The notes: generated from the sequence alone by a model not told the origin. A DNA stretch of 64,000 nucleotides from Vogesella margarita (GCF_028548475.1 NZ_JAQQLE010000009.1:62001-126000); one strand, 5' to 3'; positions 42,944-51,398 are shown, counted from the first letter of the stretch. Made by a program: numbers and translations.

Positions 42944-43479
42944 TTTTGCGACCATCCGCCCCGCCCCGCCCGCCCTTGTCCGGCATGGAAAAGCCGTAAA
43001 ATGGCCGTAATGAGCGGTGTGCAATACTGCTATGCAACATCTGCGCCGCCATTGCCGCTACAATGCGCGCTTTCTTGGGTTATTCGAAGGTGTTTTCCGT
43101 TGCGGCCAACCTTGCGGGGCCACCCGGACGACAACACCCTAAGCCGGCAGACGTGAAGGCAAAGCAAGGCTTTGCCCAGTGCGGACCGCGGTGCAAAGCG
43201 CCCCTTTGCTCCGGCCTTGCCCCCGATTTCCATCGGGACGGCAAGACGGAAAAACCACGCGCCTCAAGGCCAGCCATCCAGGGCGGCGGCATCACGTCGT
43301 ACGTACAGAACTGTGCCCCAACGCGCACCGAGTGACACTTCCGGCCATGCCGCGAAGGCCGTAACAGGCGTTACAGGTGCCCGGGATCGTCCCTGCCCAC
43401 GCGGGGAACCCAAGCCTTCGTCTGCAGCCGCCTTGCGCATCACGGCAGTGTCCGAGTTAACCGCAACAAGGACTCAGGT
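42944..43479 (+). promoter_or_regulatory. long leader region of the decarboxylase gene
   Basis: 536 bases without a credible gene. A TACAAT -10-like box at 43059-43064 stands in the same TACAATGCGCGC context as the one before rep. If used, the mRNA leader would be about 410 nt. The leader contains a half copy of the backbone palindrome (around 43102), a hairpin GGCAAAG-CAAGG-CTTTGCC near 43158-43176, and GC-rich segments that could fold. The short open frames in it show no ribosome-binding site or homology I recognise. It may be a structured 5' UTR or hide a small RNA. Confidence 0.45.
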
Positions 43480-45738
43480 ATGCGTTTTCACTTCCCGATC
43501 GTCATCATCGACGAAGATTTCCGCAGCGAGAACACCAGCGGCTCCGGCATCCGCGAGCTGGCCACCGCCATCCAGGCCGAAGGCATGGACGTCATCGGCT
43601 ACACCAGCTACGGCGACCTGACTTCGTTCGCGCAGCAGCAAAGCCGCGCCGCCGGCTTCATCCTGTCGATCGACGACGAGGAATTCCAGACCGACGAGGA
43701 TGCCACCTCGGCACTGGGCGGCCTGTACGGCTTCGTGGCCGAAATCCGCCGCCGCAACCCGGACATCCCGGTCTACCTGTACGGCGAGACGCGCACCGCG
43801 CGCCACATCCCCAACGACATCCTGCGCGAGCTGCACGGCTTCATCCACATGCACGAGGACACGCCGGAGTTCGTCGCGCGCCACATCATCCGCGAGGCCA
43901 AGAGCTACCTCGACACCCTGGCGCCGCCGTTCTTCCGCGCGCTGGTCAACTACGCGCAGGACGGCTCCTACTCCTGGCACTGCCCGGGGCACTCCGGCGG
44001 CGTCGCGTTCCTGAAGTCGCCGGTGGGCCAGATGTTCCACCAGTTCTTCGGCGAGAACATGCTGCGCGCCGACGTGTGCAACGCGGTGGAAGAACTCGGC
44101 CAGCTCTTGGACCACACCGGCCCGGTGGCCGCGTCGGAACGAAACGCGGCACGCATCTTCAGCTCCGACCACTGCTTCTTCGTGACCAACGGCACCTCGA
44201 CCAGCAACAAGATCGTGTGGCACAGCACCGTCGCCGCCGGCGACATCGTGCTGGTGGACCGCAACTGCCACAAGTCCAACCTGCACGCGATCATGATGAC
44301 CGGCGCCATTCCGGTGTTCCTGATGCCGACGCGCAACCACTACGGCATCATCGGCCCGATCCCGAAATCGGAGTTCTCGCTGGACGCGATCCGCGCCAAG
44401 ATCAAGGCCAATCCGTTCGCCCGCGAGGCGCTGGCCAAGAACCCGAACGCCAAGCCGCGCATCCTGACCATCACCCAGTCCACCTACGACGGCATCATGT
44501 ACAACGTCGAGGAGATCAAGGGCATGCTGGATGGCGAGGTCGACACCCTGCACTTTGATGAAGCGTGGCTGCCGCATGCCAGCTTCCACGACTTCTACGG
44601 CGACTTCCACGCCATCGGTGAAGGCCGTCCGCGCTGCAAGGAGTCGATGATCTTCTCGACACAATCCACGCACAAGTTGCTGGCCGGCATCTCGCAGGCA
44701 TCGCAAATCCTGGTGCAGGACCCGCAAAACCGCCAGCTGGACACCCACAGCTTCAACGAAGCCTACCTGATGCACACCTCCACCAGCCCGCAGTACGCGA
44801 TCATCGCCAGCTGCGACGTGGCGGCGGCGATGATGGAACAGCCGGGCGGCCAGGCGCTGGTGGAAGAATCGCTGGCCGAGGCGCTAGAATTCCGCCGCTC
44901 GATGCGCAAGGTGGACGAGGAGTACGGCGAGGACTGGTGGTTCCGCGTATGGGGCCCGGAGAAGCTGTCGGAAGACGGCATCTGCGACCCGCAGGACTGG
45001 GAGCTGAAAACCGGCGAGGCCTGGCACGGGTTTGCCGGCATCGAGGACGGCTTCAACCTGCTGGACCCGATCAAGGCCACCATCCTGACCCCGGGCCTGA
45101 ACGTGGACGGCAGCTTCGAAGAGCTGGGCATCCCGGCGTCGATGGTGACCAAGTACCTGGCCGAACACGGCGTGGTGGTCGAGAAAACCGGCCTGTACAG
45201 CTTCTTCATCATGTTCACCATCGGCATTACCAAGGGCCGCTGGAACACGCTGCTGGCCGCGCTGCAACAGTTCAAGGACGACTTCGACAAGAACCAGCCG
45301 CTGTGGCGCTGCATGCCGGACTTCATCGCCAAGCATCCGGAGTACGAGCGCGTCGGCCTCAAGGACCTGTGCCTGAAGATCCACCGCGCCTACCACGAGC
45401 ACAACGTGGCGCGCCTGACCACCGAGATCTACCTGTCGGAAATGGTGCCGGGCATGAAGCCGTCGGACGCGTTTGCCAAGATGGCGCACCGCGAGGTCGA
45501 GCGCGTGCCGGTCGACGAGCTGGAAGGCCGCATCACCGCGGTACTGCTGACCCCGTATCCGCCGGGCATCCCGCTCCTGATCCCGGGCGAGGTGTTCAAC
45601 AAGACCATCGTCGACTACCTGCGCTTCACCGAGCAGTTCAACCGCAGCTTCCCCGGCTTCGAGACCGACGTGCACGGCTTGATCGCCGAGGTACGCGACG
45701 GCAAGAAGACCTACTTCGTGGATTGCGTGAAGGCCTGA
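43480..45738 (+). CDS. arginine/lysine/ornithine decarboxylase (AdiA/LdcC family)
   Basis: 752-residue PLP-dependent fold-I decarboxylase. Length and architecture match the acid-inducible decarboxylases (AdiA about 755). There is an N-terminal response-regulator-like wing domain (MRFHFPIVIIDEDF, ILSIDDEEF), a linker, and the PLP domain with FVTNGTSTSNKIVWHSTV. HFDEAWLPHASF and the Schiff-base lysine STQSTHKLLAGIS follow, then a C-terminal domain. The linker to ERNAARIFSSDHCFFVTN and the overall style favour arginine decarboxylase, but lysine or ornithine cannot be excluded by eye. The product would consume protons (acid resistance) or feed polyamine synthesis. It is preceded by an unusually long leader and followed by a palindrome-type terminator. 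Confidence 0.88.
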   Translation: MRFHFPIVIIDEDFRSENTSGSGIRELATAIQAEGMDVIGYTSYGDLTSFAQQQSRAAGFILSIDDEEFQTDEDATSALGGLYGFVAEIRRRNPDIPVYLYGETRTARHIPNDILRELHGFIHMHEDTPEFVARHIIREAKSYLDTLAPPFFRALVNYAQDGSYSWHCPGHSGGVAFLKSPVGQMFHQFFGENMLRADVCNAVEELGQLLDHTGPVAASERNAARIFSSDHCFFVTNGTSTSNKIVWHSTVAAGDIVLVDRNCHKSNLHAIMMTGAIPVFLMPTRNHYGIIGPIPKSEFSLDAIRAKIKANPFAREALAKNPNAKPRILTITQSTYDGIMYNVEEIKGMLDGEVDTLHFDEAWLPHASFHDFYGDFHAIGEGRPRCKESMIFSTQSTHKLLAGISQASQILVQDPQNRQLDTHSFNEAYLMHTSTSPQYAIIASCDVAAAMMEQPGGQALVEESLAEALEFRRSMRKVDEEYGEDWWFRVWGPEKLSEDGICDPQDWELKTGEAWHGFAGIEDGFNLLDPIKATILTPGLNVDGSFEELGIPASMVTKYLAEHGVVVEKTGLYSFFIMFTIGITKGRWNTLLAALQQFKDDFDKNQPLWRCMPDFIAKHPEYERVGLKDLCLKIHRAYHEHNVARLTTEIYLSEMVPGMKPSDAFAKMAHREVERVPVDELEGRITAVLLTPYPPGIPLLIPGEVFNKTIVDYLRFTEQFNRSFPGFETDVHGLIAEVRDGKKTYFVDCVKA

Positions 45739-45759
45739 TCCCGCGCTCCGGAAAACGAT

Positions 45760-45794
45760 GCGGCCAACCTTGCAAAAGGTTGGCCGCATTTTTC
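45760..45794 (+). terminator. backbone palindrome, copy 4, acting as terminator of the decarboxylase gene
   Basis: GCGGCCAACCTT-GCAA-AAGGTTGGCCGC followed by ATTTTTC. The usual palindrome has been split by a short loop and given a T-tract, which makes a convincing rho-independent terminator 21 bp after the stop. Confidence 0.87.
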
Positions 45795-45811
45795 ATGGCC
45801 GCGCGGCGGGC

Positions 45812-46567
45812 TCACTGGTAGTCGCGGAACGCACGGGCGAAGCTGCCGTCACGCCGCAGCGCCTGGTAGCTCTCGCGCAGCCGCGCCAGCGTCGCCGGCG
45901 GCGTGCCAAGACTGGCAGCCAGGTACAGCTCCATGGTCAGCGGCAAGGGCAGCAACTGGCGGAACTGGCGACAGTCCAGCAGTTCGCGCTGGCAATACGC
46001 CTGCAGGCTGCCCGCGGAAAGCGGCACCGCGTCGATCCAGCCCAGCTGCAGCCGGCGCAGATTGGTTTCCGTATTGTCGGCGACATCCAGCCCGGCGTGG
46101 CGCCTGGCGCTGACCTCGGCAAAACCCTGCTCGCGCAGCCACTGCCCGCGCACGTCCTGGTTGCTGATGCCGATGCGCAGGCGACCCGCCTCCGCCAGCG
46201 TGCCGACACGCAGCTCGGACCGGCTCGCCAGCGCATACAGCGCCACCCGCTCCGAACCGAGCCACCCCAGCCAGTGGAACTGCGCCTCGCGCGCCGGCGT
46301 GCGCGCCAGCGAATAGATCAGCACGTTGGGCTGGTGGCTGGCCAGCGCCATGCTGCGCGCCCACGGATAGACATGAAGCTGGAACGGCAGCCCGGCATGG
46401 CGCAGCAACTGCTCGACAAAACGCGGCGCCGGCCCCTGCAGGCGCTGGCCGACGATGAAATTGAACGGCGGCGCGTCTTCGGTCACCACCTTGAGCATGG
46501 CCTGTGCCACCGCCGGCAGCGACAGCAGGCAGCAACCGGCCAGCAACAGTGCCTTCGCAAGCCGCAT
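45812..46567 (-). CDS. periplasmic solute-binding protein, family 3
   Basis: 251-residue exported protein with a clear signal peptide (MRLAKALLLAGCCLLSLPAVAQA) and the SBP_bac_3 fold: MLKVVTEDAPPFNFIVGQRL, PYP-like YPWARSMALASHQPNVLIYS, DVADNTETNLRRLQLGWIDAV. Such stand-alone proteins without an adjacent transporter often serve as ligand sensors or have lost their transporter. It is divergent from a histidine kinase gene 139 bp away, and the shared spacer contains a 16-bp palindrome, so it may belong to that regulatory unit. The start is ATG 46567, directly after GGAGGG. The ligand is unknown. Confidence 0.83.
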   Translation of the reverse strand: MRLAKALLLAGCCLLSLPAVAQAMLKVVTEDAPPFNFIVGQRLQGPAPRFVEQLLRHAGLPFQLHVYPWARSMALASHQPNVLIYSLARTPAREAQFHWLGWLGSERVALYALASRSELRVGTLAEAGRLRIGISNQDVRGQWLREQGFAEVSARRHAGLDVADNTETNLRRLQLGWIDAVPLSAGSLQAYCQRELLDCRQFRQLLPLPLTMELYLAASLGTPPATLARLRESYQALRRDGSFARAFRDYQ

Positions 46568-46655
46568 AAACCCTCCGGAGCGGAAAAAACCCGCATCTTG
46601 CTGCGTTGTAGCCCACCCCGGCAAGCGAAACAAGCCTGCCCGCGGCAGCACCGGC

Positions 46656-46671
46656 TCCGTAGTGCTACGGA
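46656..46671 (+). promoter_or_regulatory. candidate response-regulator operator, site 1
   Basis: TCCGTAGTGCTACGGA has 7-bp inverted arms around a 2-bp centre. It is 36 bp before the histidine kinase start and between it and the divergent binding-protein gene. The reverse complement of the same 16-mer recurs exactly at 48761-48776. Confidence 0.7.
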
Positions 46672-46706
46672 AAGCCGGGCGCCGACGGCAGTGCCATAAT
46701 GCCGGC

Positions 46707-48137
46707 ATGACATCCCCGCGCCCCTATCTGCTGCCTGCCAGCTGGCTGCTGCTAAGCCTGCTCGCCGGCGGCGTGCTGCTGCTGGCCGGCGTCAGCCAGC
46801 AACGCAGCCAGTTCCAGCAAAACAGCAGCATCGCCCACCGCCTGCTCAGCCAGAAGATGGTGCAGCACGAGGCGGTGCTGGCCACCCTCGCGCTACAGCA
46901 ACGACCGCCGCCAGCGGCCGAGCTGCTGGCCGGCCTGCGCCCGGCGATGCCGCAGCTACTGGCGCTGGGTCTGCTGCGAGACGGTCGCTGGCTGGGCAGC
47001 GGCAGCACACCGCCGCCACTGGCCGCCACCCTGCTGCGGGCAAGGCAACGGCAGCGCATCCAGACCCAGTCCGCCGACGCCGCGCAATACTGGCTGGTGG
47101 CCCCCTCCGGCTGGAGCCTGCTGCTCGACAGCCGCCGCCTGCTGGCGCCCGGCGAATGGCCGGCCGGCCTGCAGCGGGTAGCGCTGCAACTGCCCGGCGG
47201 TACCAGCACGCTGCTGAACCAGCCGATGCCGGCCTGGGGCTGGCCGATGGCGCTCGACAAGCCGCTGCCGACCAGCGCGCAGCCGTTCACCTTTCACAGC
47301 CGGCAACGCTACGGCATCGCGCAGTGGCCGTGGCTGAGCTGGCTGGCCACGAGCACGGTGCTGGCGCTGCTCCTGGCCTGGCTGCACAGCCGCCGGCTGG
47401 CGCGGCAACAGGCGCAGCGCGAGCGGGAACAGGCAAGGTTGGCCGCAGTCAGCCGCCTCAGCACCCTGGGCGAGATGGCCGCCGGCATGGCGCACGAGCT
47501 GAACCAGCCGCTGACCGCCATCCTCGCCAACCTGCGCGCCTGCCAGCGGCTGCTGGACGACGACGACGAGCGCGACACCGTGCGCCAGGCGCTGGCCAGC
47601 AGCGCGGCGCAGGCCAAGCGTGCCGGCGACATCATCGCCCGCCTGCGCGCGCTGGTGACGCAGCAGGCGCCACGGCCACTGGCCGGCATCGACAGCGCCG
47701 CGCTGCTGGCTTCGGTGCAGGATCTGCGCCAGACCGAACTGGCGGCACAGGGCATCCGCCTGCACTGTCTTGATGCCAGCCTCGGACAGCGACCACTGGC
47801 CGATGGCGTGGCGCTGGAGCAGATCGTGCACAACCTGCTGCAGAACGCGGTCGACGCGCTGGCCGGCCAGCCCGGCAGCATCGACATCCGCGCCGACATC
47901 GACGCCGGCCGCTACCGGCTGCAGGTCCGCGACAGCGGCCCCGGCATCGCCGAGCCCGACCTGCCGCAACTGTTCCAGCCCTTCTTCAGCACCAAGCCCG
48001 GCGGCATGGGGTTGGGTCTGAGCCTGTGCGAGACGCTGGCGCACAGCCTGCACGGCCGGCTCACCGCGGCCAACCTGCCCGCCGGCGGCGCCTGCTTCAC
48101 GCTGAGCCTGCCGCTGGCCGACAAGGAAACACCATGA
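46707..48137 (+). CDS. membrane sensor histidine kinase
   Basis: 476-residue kinase. It has one membrane helix near residues 10-28, a periplasmic domain of about 180 residues, a second helix (LSWLATSTVLALLLAWL, about 212-228) and a short coiled coil. The catalytic core has the H-box GEMAAGMAHELNQPLTAILA with the phosphorylated histidine near residue 260, N-box HNLLQNAVDAL, G-box RDSGPGI and PFFSTKPGGMGLGLSLCE. The kinase core is of the NtrB/DctB/FixL type. The start is ATG 46707, although the frame is open for 84 codons upstream across the divergent gene. It overlaps the response regulator gene as ATGA. The signal is unknown; an exported GlcG-like protein and a binding protein flank the pair. 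Confidence 0.92.
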   Translation: MTSPRPYLLPASWLLLSLLAGGVLLLAGVSQQRSQFQQNSSIAHRLLSQKMVQHEAVLATLALQQRPPPAAELLAGLRPAMPQLLALGLLRDGRWLGSGSTPPPLAATLLRARQRQRIQTQSADAAQYWLVAPSGWSLLLDSRRLLAPGEWPAGLQRVALQLPGGTSTLLNQPMPAWGWPMALDKPLPTSAQPFTFHSRQRYGIAQWPWLSWLATSTVLALLLAWLHSRRLARQQAQREREQARLAAVSRLSTLGEMAAGMAHELNQPLTAILANLRACQRLLDDDDERDTVRQALASSAAQAKRAGDIIARLRALVTQQAPRPLAGIDSAALLASVQDLRQTELAAQGIRLHCLDASLGQRPLADGVALEQIVHNLLQNAVDALAGQPGSIDIRADIDAGRYRLQVRDSGPGIAEPDLPQLFQPFFSTKPGGMGLGLSLCETLAHSLHGRLTAANLPAGGACFTLSLPLADKETP

Positions 48138-48754
48138 ACCAGCAACACTCCCCGCTGATCTACCTGGTCGACGACGACGACGCGGTGCGCGACGCACTGG
48201 CGCTGCTGCTGAAAAGCGTCGGCCTGCGCGCCGAGGGTTTCGCCAGCCCGCAGCAGTTCCTCGCGCAGCACGACCGCCACGGCATCGGCTGCGTGGTGCT
48301 GGACATCCGCATGCCCGGCATCAGTGGGCTGGACGTGCTCGACACCCTCTCCGCCGGCAGCGACCTGCCGGTGATCATGCTCACCGGCCACGGCAACGTC
48401 GACCTGTGCCGGCGCGCGTTCAAGAGCGGTGCGGTGGAATTCCTGCAGAAGCCGGTGGACGACGACCTGTTCCTCGACGCCGTGCAAAAGGCGGTGCGCC
48501 AGCACATCGGCAGCCGCGAACGGCAGGCGGCCACCTTGGCCGCAAGGGAGAAACTGGCGCGGCTGTCCGGGCGCGAGCTGGAAGTGCTGCAGCGCATCGC
48601 CGACGGCCTGAGCAACAAGGAGATCGCGCGCGAGCTGGCGCTGTCGCCGCGCACGGTGGAAACCTATCGCGCCAACGTGTTCGCCAAGCTGGAGGTCGAC
48701 ACCCTGGCGCAGCTGATCCGCCACTACCTGGCGCTGCTGCCGGATGGCGCCTGA
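48134..48754 (+). CDS. FixJ/TodT-type two-component response regulator
   Basis: 206-residue regulator. The receiver domain has the acidic pocket LVDDDDAVRDAL, the phosphoacceptor Asp57 in CVVLDIRMPGISGLDV, Thr in PVIMLTGHGNV and Lys in EFLQKPVDDDLF. A linker leads to a LuxR-type helix-turn-helix (SGRELEVLQRIADGLSNKEIA, then LALSPRTVETYRANVFAKL). The start is ATG 48134, four bases overlapping the kinase stop. Its likely DNA site is the palindrome TCCGTAG-N2-CTACGGA, present once before the kinase gene and once before the following gene. That would mean autoregulation plus control of the downstream gene (inference). Confidence 0.93.
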   Translation: MNQQHSPLIYLVDDDDAVRDALALLLKSVGLRAEGFASPQQFLAQHDRHGIGCVVLDIRMPGISGLDVLDTLSAGSDLPVIMLTGHGNVDLCRRAFKSGAVEFLQKPVDDDLFLDAVQKAVRQHIGSRERQAATLAAREKLARLSGRELEVLQRIADGLSNKEIARELALSPRTVETYRANVFAKLEVDTLAQLIRHYLALLPDGA

Positions 48755-48760
48755 CGCCCC

Positions 48761-48776
48761 TCCGTAGCACTACGGA
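48761..48776 (+). promoter_or_regulatory. candidate response-regulator operator, site 2
   Basis: TCCGTAGCACTACGGA is the exact reverse complement of the site at 46656-46671. It lies 7 bp after the response regulator stop and about 90 bp before the GlcG/HbpS-like gene. There is no T-tract, so it is not a terminator. Confidence 0.7.
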
Positions 48777-48866
48777 GGCGGCGGCGTAATCGACCGAATG
48801 TTGCCATCGCCGGTGTTTGCCTAAGATGAAGCCATCCCTCGCCCCACAATGAACAGGAGCTTCACC

Positions 48867-49349
48867 ATGATCCGCACCACCTGCACCGCCCTGCTGCTCG
48901 CCACCGCCACCCTGGCCCAGGCCGCCCCCGTGACCGAACGCAATATCTCGCTGGCAGATGCCCACAAGCTGGCCGCCGACGCCGTGGCGCAGTGCCAGGC
49001 CAAGGGCTGGAACGTGGCGGTGAGCGTGGTCGACCGCGCCGGCAACCTGAAAGCCTTCGCCCGTGCCGACAACGCCGGTACCCACACCATCGAGGCCAGC
49101 CGCGCCAAGGCGTTCACCTCCGCCTCCGCCAAGGCGCCGACCCAGACGATGATGGAAAACGCGCAGAAGAATCCGGGCGCGGCCAACCTGACCGACATCC
49201 CGGGCTTCCTGCTGCTGGGCGGCGGCGTGCCGCTGAAGGTCGGTAACGAGGTGATCGGTGCCATCGGCATCGGCGGCGCGCCGGGCGGCCATCTGGACGA
49301 GCAGTGCGCGCTGGCCGCCATCGACGCCAACGCGGCGATGTTCAAGTAA
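48867..49349 (+). CDS. exported GlcG/HbpS-like (DUF336) protein
   Basis: 160-residue protein with a signal peptide (MIRTTCTALLLATATLAQA, cleaved near AQA-AP) and the DUF336 domain: TERNISLADAHKLAADAVAQC, NVAVSVVDRAGNLKAFARAD, TIEASRAKAFTSASAKAPT, IPGFLLLGGGVPL and IGAIGIGGAPGGHLDEQCALAA. Family members bind haem or small molecules; Streptomyces HbpS works with the SenS/SenR two-component system. The start is ATG 48867, eight bases after AGGAG; an upstream ATG at 48849 overlaps that site. It follows a kinase/regulator pair and a copy of their candidate operator, so a sensor-accessory role is plausible but unproven. Confidence 0.87.
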   Translation: MIRTTCTALLLATATLAQAAPVTERNISLADAHKLAADAVAQCQAKGWNVAVSVVDRAGNLKAFARADNAGTHTIEASRAKAFTSASAKAPTQTMMENAQKNPGAANLTDIPGFLLLGGGVPLKVGNEVIGAIGIGGAPGGHLDEQCALAAIDANAAMFK

Positions 49350-49373
49350 ACCCAGCCCGCGTTTCGCAGCATG

Positions 49374-49407
49374 AAAAAAGCCACGCGCAAGCGTGGCTTT
49401 TGTTTTC
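49374..49407 (+). terminator. terminator after the GlcG/HbpS-like gene
   Basis: AAAAAAGCCACGC-GCAA-GCGTGGCTTTTGTTTT is a textbook stem with a T-rich tail, 24 bp after the stop. Confidence 0.92.
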
Positions 49408-49449
49408 CCAGGCTGAGTTGCGCCCAAGGTTGGCCGCAAGCGCAAACGA

Positions 49450-49485
49450 CAAGGCCACGCCCGATGGGCGTGGCCTTGTGCTTTT
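49450..49485 (-). terminator. terminator of the cystathionine-type PLP enzyme gene
   Basis: AAGGCCACGCCC-GAT-GGGCGTGGCCTT lies 20 bp beyond the minus-strand gene's stop; a preceding degenerate palindrome half-site occupies 49420-49437. Confidence 0.8.
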
Positions 49486-49501
49486 CAGGGCAAGCGCCGG
49501 C

Positions 49502-50647
49502 TCAGTCCGCCAGTGCCTGCGCGAGATCGGCGAGGATGTCGCCGATGTCTTCCACGCCGATGGACAGCCGCAGCTGGCCGTCGCGGATGCCCAGCGCCGC
49601 CTTCTGCTCCGGCGGCATGCCGCCGTGCGACATGGTGTAGCTGTGGTTGACCAGCGACTCCACCCCGCCCAGCGATTCGGCCAGCAGGAACAGCTGCAGC
49701 TTGCCGGCGATACGGCTGGCGGCGGCGCGGCTGTTGTCCTTCAGGTAGACGGTGACGATGCCGCCGAAGCGGCGCATCTGCCGTTTCGCCAGCTCATGGC
49801 CCGGGTGGTCGGGCAGGCCGGGGAAGAACACCTTCTCGATCGCCGGATGACCCTGCAGGAAGGCGGCGACCTTCTCGGCGTTGTCGCAGTGGCGCTCCAT
49901 GCGCAGCGCCAGCGTCTTGATGCCGCGCAGGGTCAGGAAACAGTCCTGCGGCCCCGGTACCGCGCCGGCGGCGTTCTGGATGAACTTGATCGCCTTGAAC
50001 AGCGCCTCGTCGTTGACTGCCACCAGCCCCAGCAGCACGTCGGAGTGGCCGCCCAGGTACTTGGTGGCCGAGTGCATCACGATGTCGGCGCCCTGGTTCA
50101 GCGGGTTCTGCAGGTAGGGCGTGGCGAAGGTGTTGTCCACCGCCACGGTCACGCCGCGGGCGTGGGCGATGGCCGACAGCGCGGCGATGTCCACCATGTT
50201 CAGCAGCGGGTTGGTCGGCGTTTCCAGCCACAGCAGGCGGGTGTTGTCGCCGATCAGTGCCTCAAGGTTGGCCGCATCGGTCAGGTCGGCAAAGGTGACG
50301 GTGATGCCCTGCGCCGCCATCACCTTGGTCAGGATGCGATAGGCGCCGCCGTACAGGTCGGCCACCGCGATCACCTCGTCGCCGGGCTTGAGCGTGGCGC
50401 GCAGCACCGCGTCGATCGCGGCCATGCCGCTGGCAAACGCCATGCCGTGGGCGGCGTCTTCCAGCGCCGCGAAGTTGGCCTCCAGTACCGCGCGCGTGGG
50501 CGTGCCAGTGCGGGCGTAGGCGAACTCCAGCGACTCGCCCACCGCGTCGTGGGCAAAGGCGGAAGTCTGGTAGATAGGCGGCATTACCGCGCGCTGGTGG
50601 TCGTGGTAATCGAATCCGGCGTGGATCGCCTTGGTGGCAAATTTCAT
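49502..50647 (-). CDS. cystathionine gamma-synthase/lyase family PLP enzyme
   Basis: 381-residue enzyme of the Cys/Met metabolism PLP family. Visible blocks are MKFATKAIHAGFDYHDHQRAV, YARTGTPTRAVLEANFAALE, VAVDNTFATPYLQNPLNQGADIV and the PLP lysine in HSATKYLGGHSDVLLG, then LGGVESLVNHSYTMSHG. Family members synthesise or cleave cystathionine (MetB/CGL) or act as other gamma-elimination enzymes; sequence inspection cannot separate these. Downstream genes of an amino-acid ABC importer on the same strand suggest sulfur amino acid metabolism. The start is ATG 50647 behind GGAG. A palindrome copy lies in the 91-bp spacer to the permease gene. Confidence 0.88.
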   Translation of the reverse strand: MKFATKAIHAGFDYHDHQRAVMPPIYQTSAFAHDAVGESLEFAYARTGTPTRAVLEANFAALEDAAHGMAFASGMAAIDAVLRATLKPGDEVIAVADLYGGAYRILTKVMAAQGITVTFADLTDAANLEALIGDNTRLLWLETPTNPLLNMVDIAALSAIAHARGVTVAVDNTFATPYLQNPLNQGADIVMHSATKYLGGHSDVLLGLVAVNDEALFKAIKFIQNAAGAVPGPQDCFLTLRGIKTLALRMERHCDNAEKVAAFLQGHPAIEKVFFPGLPDHPGHELAKRQMRRFGGIVTVYLKDNSRAAASRIAGKLQLFLLAESLGGVESLVNHSYTMSHGGMPPEQKAALGIRDGQLRLSIGVEDIGDILADLAQALAD

Positions 50648-50672
50648 CAGCAACTCCGTAATCTTCCGGCTT

Positions 50673-50690
50673 GCGGCCAACGTTGGCCGC
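50673..50690. repeat. backbone palindrome, copy 5
   Basis: GCGGCCAACGTTGGCCGC, perfect, between the permease gene and the PLP enzyme gene, 25 bp before the start codon of the latter. Confidence 0.88.
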
Positions 50691-50738
50691 AAGCGCAAAT
50701 CGGTAAGCCGGACGCCGCACAGCGGCGTTCCGCCAACA

Positions 50739-51398
50739 TCAGCGCTGGTAGGCGCGGTGCAGCTTGCGTTCCACCCGCTTCTGCACCTGCTCGAAAGCGG
50801 CGCTCAGCACCCAGTAGATGGCGGCCGCCATCAGGTACAGCGGCAAGGGCTGGAAGGTCTGGGCAATCACGTCCTTGGTCGCCATCATCAGCTCGGACAC
50901 GGTAATCACCGACACCAGCGAGGTGTCCTTGATCAGCGAGATCAGGCTGTTGGCCAGGCTCGGCACCGCCAGTCGCACCGCCTGCGGCGCGATGACGAAG
51001 CGCACCGCCTGCCACCAGCCCAGCCCCAGCGACAACGCCGCGTCCCACTGTCCGCGCTCGACCCCGGCCATCGCGCCGCGCAGGCTTTCCGACAGGTAGG
51101 CCGCCACGTTCAGCGTCAGCGCCAGAATGCCGGCGGTCACCGGCTCGAATTCGATACCGACACTGGGCAGGCCGTAGTAGATGACAAAAATCTGCACCAG
51201 CAGCGGCGTGCCGCGCATCATGCTGACGTACAGCGCCGCCAGCTGCGACAGCAGCGGCACCTTTGCAATGCGCACCAGCGCCACCGCGAAGCCCAGCGCC
51301 AGCCCCAGCACCATCGACGACACCGCGAACAGCAAGGTATAGCCGACACCGGTCATCAGCACCGGGACGGCAGTCTTTGCCAACTCAAGCCATTCCAT
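50739..51398 (-). CDS. polar amino acid ABC transporter permease
   Basis: 219-residue HisM/YecS-type membrane subunit. It has about five helices and the characteristic MRGTPLLVQIFVIYYGLP loop, and the EAA-type cytoplasmic loop ERGQWDAALSLGLGWWQAVRFVIAPQA through which permeases contact the ATPase. The second of two adjacent ATGs (51398) has the better spacing after AAGGA. It follows the binding-protein gene by 60 bp. Proximity to a cystathionine-type enzyme suggests cystine or a related amino acid as cargo (inference). No ATPase gene is present beside it. Confidence 0.9.
   Translation of the reverse strand: MEWLELAKTAVPVLMTGVGYTLLFAVSSMVLGLALGFAVALVRIAKVPLLSQLAALYVSMMRGTPLLVQIFVIYYGLPSVGIEFEPVTAGILALTLNVAAYLSESLRGAMAGVERGQWDAALSLGLGWWQAVRFVIAPQAVRLAVPSLANSLISLIKDTSLVSVITVSELMMATKDVIAQTFQPLPLYLMAAAIYWVLSAAFEQVQKRVERKLHRAYQR

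Noticed and set aside
43080..43479. Small genes in the decarboxylase leader (several frames of 60-150 codons)
   Set aside because: The frames overlap on both strands, lack ribosome-binding sites, and give Arg/Pro-rich translations typical of random GC-rich DNA.
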